Shown: positions 7,579-9,872 of the stretch, piece by piece
Layout of the letters: each line of letters opens with the position of its first letter
Position numbering within the stretch: the first letter of the stretch is position 1
NCBI GenBank assembly: GCA_003647375.1
Contig: QMMS01000166.1
Location: forward strand, 1 to 9,872
Origin: Deltaproteobacteria bacterium
GTDB taxonomy: Bacteria; Desulfobacterota; Desulfobacteria; Desulfobacterales; B30-G6
Length of the DNA: 9,872 nucleotides
Direction: 5' to 3'
Notes under the pieces: model-generated
Databases searched by the model: none
The model's input: the letters and a program-made list of their open reading frames with translations, nothing else
What the model was told of the DNA's origin: nothing
Program-made: the position numbers and the translations under genes

Positions 7579-8349
7579 CTATCTGGTTATCCCACGTTCT
7601 GAAGTTTTAATAAAGTTCACAAGGGTTATAACTTCCGGTATCTGCTCCACCTCTGCCGCAACCCGTTCAATAGCCTCGTTCTGGGTCAAACCGATACGAA
7701 ACATAAGTCGGTAAACCTTTTTCAGCATGGTCAGTGTATTGCGGGAAAATCCCTGGCGCTTCAGTCCCACCACGTTCAGGCCATGCAGGGTGGCCCTGTC
7801 TCCGGCGGCAATCATGTAGGGAGGGATATCCTTGACGACGGCGGACTTACCGCCGATAAAAGCATAATTGCCCACGCGCACGAACTGGTGGATGGCCACC
7901 AGGCCGCCCACGGTTGCATGATCACCAATGGTGATGTGCCCTGCCAATGTGGCATTGTTGGAGAGCACAATATTTTTGCCCAGTTTACAATCATGGGCAA
8001 TGTGCGAATAGGCCATGATAAGATTCTCATCACCGACCTCGGTCACACCGCCGCCTTCCGCAGTTCCCCGGTGAATCGTAACAAACTCTCGAATGATATT
8101 AGCGCGACCTATTTTAACCCAGGTTTCTTCACCGGAAAACTTCAACGCCTGCGGCTCCGCCCCGATGGCCGCGTACTGAAAGATCCTGCAATCGGCACCG
8201 ATGTCCACAAAGGGATCGATCACGACATGGGGTCCGATTGCTGTTCCCGAACCGATTGTTACGTTTTCGCGTATAATTGAAAATGCGCCGATCTCGACAT
8301 TTTCACCTATTTCCGATTTGGGATGGACAATTGCCGTTTCATGTATCAT
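7579..8349 (-). CDS. lpxA: Acyl-ACP:UDP-GlcNAc O-acyltransferase LpxA
   Basis: 256 residues (E. coli has 262), a left-handed beta-helix of hexapeptide repeats over about 1-185 and a helical C-terminus. LpxA adds a 3-hydroxyacyl chain to the 3 position of UDP-GlcNAc, the first lipid A step. An ungapped alignment to E. coli LpxA recalled from memory (offset 6) places the catalytic His125 at H119 within SHIAHDC, and keeps Asp126 (D120), Lys76 (K70), His122, His144, His160 and Gln73 (Q67). The acyl-ruler Gly173 is retained as G167, predicting a long chain of about C14. Unlike E. coli, Asp74 is A68, Glu200 is V194 and Arg205 is Q199. The ATG overlaps the fabZ stop as ATGA, with a GGAG 7 nt upstream of the start, so the start and coupling are secure. 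Confidence 0.96.
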   Translation of the reverse strand: MIHETAIVHPKSEIGENVEIGAFSIIRENVTIGSGTAIGPHVVIDPFVDIGADCRIFQYAAIGAEPQALKFSGEETWVKIGRANIIREFVTIHRGTAEGGGVTEVGDENLIMAYSHIAHDCKLGKNIVLSNNATLAGHITIGDHATVGGLVAIHQFVRVGNYAFIGGKSAVVKDIPPYMIAAGDRATLHGLNVVGLKRQGFSRNTLTMLKKVYRLMFRIGLTQNEAIERVAAEVEQIPEVITLVNFIKTSERGITR

Positions 8350-8789
8350 GCCTTTTCTCCATATGACGCCATTATTTCTGCTTCCGCCACCCTGACCCCA
8401 TCCACAGTGGCAACGCCTGCCATACGGATAAGTTTTGCCCTTTTTTTCAAGAGCTTCAGTTCAAAAACCAACTGATCACCCGGGACCACCGGTTTTCTGA
8501 ACCGGGCCTTGTCGATGCCCGTTAAAAAAACCAGATTGCCTTCCTTTTGTTCGTTCAGGGATTCATAGACCATCACGCCTCCGGCCTGTCCCATGGCCTC
8601 CAGAATAATCACTCCCGGCATAACCGGCATGCCCGGGAAATGGCCCTGAAAAAAAGGCTCGTTGATGGTCACATTTTTCAAGGCAATGATCTTCTCCCCG
8701 GGGACGATCGTTTCCACCCTGTCAATGAGAAGAAAGGGATACCGGTGGGGCAGGTATTGCATTATTTTCTGAATGTCATACGTACGCAT
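8346..8789 (-). CDS. fabZ: 3-hydroxyacyl-ACP dehydratase FabZ
   Basis: 147 residues, the usual FabZ length, with a single hot-dog fold. FabZ dehydrates 3-hydroxyacyl-ACP in fatty-acid elongation and so competes with LpxA for the hydroxyacyl-ACP pool, which explains the classic linkage. The motif LPHRYPFLLIDRV (13-25) is the FabZ N-terminal hallmark. The active-site helix region QGHFPGMPVMPGVIILEAMGQ (split around G49-Q68) supplies catalytic H50 and E64. A GAGG Shine-Dalgarno at 8795-8798 lies 5 nt before the ATG. The upstream skp gene ends 28 nt away, and the TGA overlaps the lpxA ATG by 4 nt. In E. coli lpxD sits between skp and fabZ, whereas here the two are directly adjacent. Confidence 0.97.
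   Translation of the reverse strand: MRTYDIQKIMQYLPHRYPFLLIDRVETIVPGEKIIALKNVTINEPFFQGHFPGMPVMPGVIILEAMGQAGGVMVYESLNEQKEGNLVFLTGIDKARFRKPVVPGDQLVFELKLLKKRAKLIRMAGVATVDGVRVAEAEIMASYGEKA
8357..8360 (-). promoter_or_regulatory. Ribosome-binding site of lpxA inside the fabZ 3' end
   Basis: GGAG on the minus strand, 7 nt before the lpxA ATG at 8349. Together with the ATGA overlap with the fabZ stop it fixes the lpxA start and implies coupled translation of FabZ and LpxA. Confidence 0.75.
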
Positions 8790-8817
8790 GGCCGCCTCGT
8801 ATTCTTTGTATCAATCA

Positions 8818-9375
8818 TTATTCCGTTGTCTTAAAATCGAACGATCCGCCTTTTTCGGAAAATGCAGCATCGTATATCTGGATCAATTCATCGGTAATAT
8901 CGATGGAATTGGGTGCATAGATCACCGTCTGATTGGTGACAATCAGCAGGTATCCCTGTTCCCGACCCATTTCCTGGGCAAGGGCTTCAAACTCCTTTTG
9001 AATCTTCTGGACGACCCTGTTTTCGAGAATCTTTAAATCTTTCTCGAATTTGTTTTTGAGCACCTTGATATCATTGACCTTGATGCGGATCTCCCGTTCT
9101 TTCTCATCCCTTTTTTCCTTGCTCATTACAAGAGATTCACGTTCAAGTGTTTCCTGCAGTTTTTGAATTTCTGATTTTTTCCCATTCAGTGTGGATTCCA
9201 TCTCGCGCGCTTTTTTGCTGATCTCCACCTTGGCAATTTTACCGGCAGCCGATGTCAGCAGGATTTTCTGAATATTCACCACACCAATCTTAGCCACATC
9301 TGCCGCAAAACAAGGCACGGTAACCATGCACAGTAATGCTGCGATTGCCACTCCTATCGTTGTTTTTGATCTCAT
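8818..9375 (-). CDS. skp: Periplasmic chaperone Skp/OmpH family
   Basis: 185 residues. A Sec signal peptide is visible: basic MRSK, a hydrophobic core (about 7-20) and a cleavage region CFA-AD after residue 24 or 25. No lipobox is present. The mature protein starts with the OmpH-type strand AKIGVVNIQKIL (28-39). It continues as a long charged, heptad-like helical region (about 50-135) forming the coiled-coil tentacle arms, and ends in a beta segment YLLIVTNQTVIYAPNSIDIT (142-161) and the helix DELIQIYDA. Skp trimers hold unfolded outer-membrane proteins in the periplasm and deliver them to the BAM complex, matching bamA just upstream. The arms are about as long as in E. coli Skp (161 residues in total). 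A strong GAGGTGA Shine-Dalgarno at 9382-9388 lies 6 nt before the ATG. Confidence 0.93.
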   Translation of the reverse strand: MRSKTTIGVAIAALLCMVTVPCFAADVAKIGVVNIQKILLTSAAGKIAKVEISKKAREMESTLNGKKSEIQKLQETLERESLVMSKEKRDEKEREIRIKVNDIKVLKNKFEKDLKILENRVVQKIQKEFEALAQEMGREQGYLLIVTNQTVIYAPNSIDITDELIQIYDAAFSEKGGSFDFKTTE

Positions 9376-9381
9376 TTTCTG

Positions 9382-9388
9382 TCACCTC
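9382..9388 (-). promoter_or_regulatory. Ribosome-binding site of skp
   Basis: GAGGTGA on the minus strand, 6 nt before the skp ATG at 9375. It is the strongest Shine-Dalgarno in the window and confirms the skp start. Confidence 0.8.
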
Positions 9389-9400
9389 ATTTGCGTAAAG

Positions 9401-9540
9401 AGGATTCAAGGGGCCGGGGGGTCAAGGGGTCGAGTGAGGATATCGCTCATAGCTCGTTGCTGATAGCATGCTATGAGCTTTGAGCTATTAGCTATGAACC
9501 ATCCCTTGAACCCTGGCATCCTCGAATCCTTGGACCCTGG
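9401..9540. repeat. Nested inverted-repeat intergenic element between bamA and skp
   Basis: Outer arms AGGATTCAAGG (9401-9411) and CCTCGAATCCT (9520-9530) are complementary with one mismatch. Inner arms GGTCAAGGG (9420-9428) and CCCTTGAACC (9503-9512) pair with one bulge. In the centre, GCTCATAGC (9445-9453) pairs perfectly with GCTATGAGC (9470-9478), while the overlapping TCATAGCT (9447-9454) can instead pair with AGCTATGA (9490-9497), giving two mutually exclusive central stems. The right side also has a direct repeat ending in ACCCTGG or AACCCTGG (to 9516 and to 9540). The composition (runs of CCCTTGA/CCCTGG) differs from the genes around it. It looks like a dispersed intergenic repeat; a role as RNA structure between bamA and skp is possible. 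No T-run follows it on the minus strand. Confidence 0.6.
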
Positions 9541-9577
9541 TTTATTGACCCGTATTTGAAATAAATTGACGTTGCAA

Positions 9578-9596
9578 ATATGTTTTGAGAACATAT
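9578..9596. repeat. Small AT-rich inverted repeat after bamA
   Basis: ATATGTT (9578-9584) and AACATAT (9590-9596) form a 7-bp perfect stem with a TTGAG loop, 12 nt past the bamA stop. It is AU-rich and lacks a T-run, so it is a weak terminator candidate at best; it could equally be a protein-binding palindrome or chance. Confidence 0.35.
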
Positions 9597-9608
9597 GATC
9601 GATAACCG

Positions 9609-9872
9609 TTAAAACACCGTCCCCATGGAAAATTCCCACTTCCCCCGTGTATCATCACCCGGCTGCGGGTCAAGAATATATCCATACTCAAGCCGGATGG
9701 GGCCCATGGGGGAATACCATCTGAAACCGCCGCCGCAGGTTTCCCGTGCTTCGCCCAAGTCAACGGGTTCACCTTCCCCGTACACCTGGCCCACATCCAC
9801 GAAAACGATCCCGACCACACCCGCATCCGGAATCAAAGGTATGTGATACTCCACGTTGAATTGAACCATGGA
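9609..9872 (-). CDS. bamA: Outer membrane protein assembly factor BamA, C-terminal end (cut by window edge)
   Basis: The last 87 residues and the stop are present; the start and the POTRA domains lie beyond position 9872. BamA is the central beta-barrel of the machine that inserts outer-membrane proteins. The visible part covers the final strands: VEYHIPLIPDAGVVGIVFVD with DVGQVYG, then GGGFRWYSPMGPIRLEYGY, and the closing strand KWEFSMGTVF. These match the G.G.RW.SP.GP.R..YG pattern of the BamA/Omp85 barrel end and its terminal beta-signal with a C-terminal aromatic residue. TamA-like Omp85 proteins share this end, but skp immediately downstream and the lipid A genes favour BamA. A 233-nt spacer separates it from skp. 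Confidence 0.9.
   Translation of the reverse strand, partial: SMVQFNVEYHIPLIPDAGVVGIVFVDVGQVYGEGEPVDLGEARETCGGGFRWYSPMGPIRLEYGYILDPQPGDDTRGKWEFSMGTVF

Noticed and set aside
7783..8280. A 165-codon plus-strand open frame opposite lpxA
   Set aside because: It mirrors the hexapeptide periodicity of lpxA on the other strand and shows no independent evidence of coding.
9401..9540. A CRISPR array in the repeat-rich spacer
   Set aside because: Repeats are short, imperfect and arranged as inverted arms without regular spacers.
9541..9600. A sigma-70 promoter for skp in the AT-rich stretch after bamA
   Set aside because: A TTGCAA box exists, but the hexamer at the proper spacing is TACGGG, a poor -10, so it cannot be supported.

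Overview
The window is a co-oriented block of outer-membrane biogenesis genes, all on the minus strand, so transcription runs from high to low coordinates. In that direction the order is: bamA (3' end only), skp/ompH, fabZ, lpxA, lpxI, a Gfo/Idh/MocA-family oxidoreductase, lpxB, msbA, lptF, lptG and lpxK (5' end only). The gene set means a Gram-negative bacterium that makes lipid A. LpxI in place of LpxH, the oxidoreductase between lpxI and lpxB, the mid-range GC content and the style of the intergenic repeats suggest a Desulfobacterota (former Deltaproteobacteria) genome. That assignment is inference from sequence style and gene order, not from a database match.

Layout: 9609-9872 is the C-terminal end of the BamA beta-barrel, closing with a typical terminal beta-signal that ends in Phe. 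Positions 9376-9608 are a non-coding spacer filled largely by a nested inverted-repeat structure. Between 8818 and 5785 lie tightly packed or overlapping genes: skp, fabZ (its stop overlaps the lpxA start as ATGA), lpxA, lpxI and the oxidoreductase. lpxB (4623-5780) and msbA (2812-4593) follow after gaps of 4 and 29 nt. A 193-nt spacer (2619-2811) holds two GC-rich hairpins of REP-like appearance that run into the msbA stop codon. Then come lptF, a 109-nt spacer without visible signals, lptG, and lpxK overlapping or abutting the lptG stop.

The genes describe one route. LpxA starts lipid A synthesis using the hydroxyacyl-ACP pool that FabZ also draws on. LpxI makes the diacylglucosamine monophosphate and LpxB joins two sugar units. 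LpxK, cut by the window edge, phosphorylates the product, MsbA flips it across the inner membrane, and LptF/LptG form the transporter core that extracts it toward the outer membrane. BamA and Skp handle outer-membrane proteins. lpxD, found between skp and fabZ in E. coli, is absent here, and no waaA is seen next to msbA or lpxK.

No wholly new system is evident. The points most worth following are the oxidoreductase embedded in the lipid A genes (a possible GnnA-like enzyme for a 3-amino sugar), substitutions in the LpxA sugar/nucleotide pocket, the absence of lpxD, and two intergenic repeat structures.
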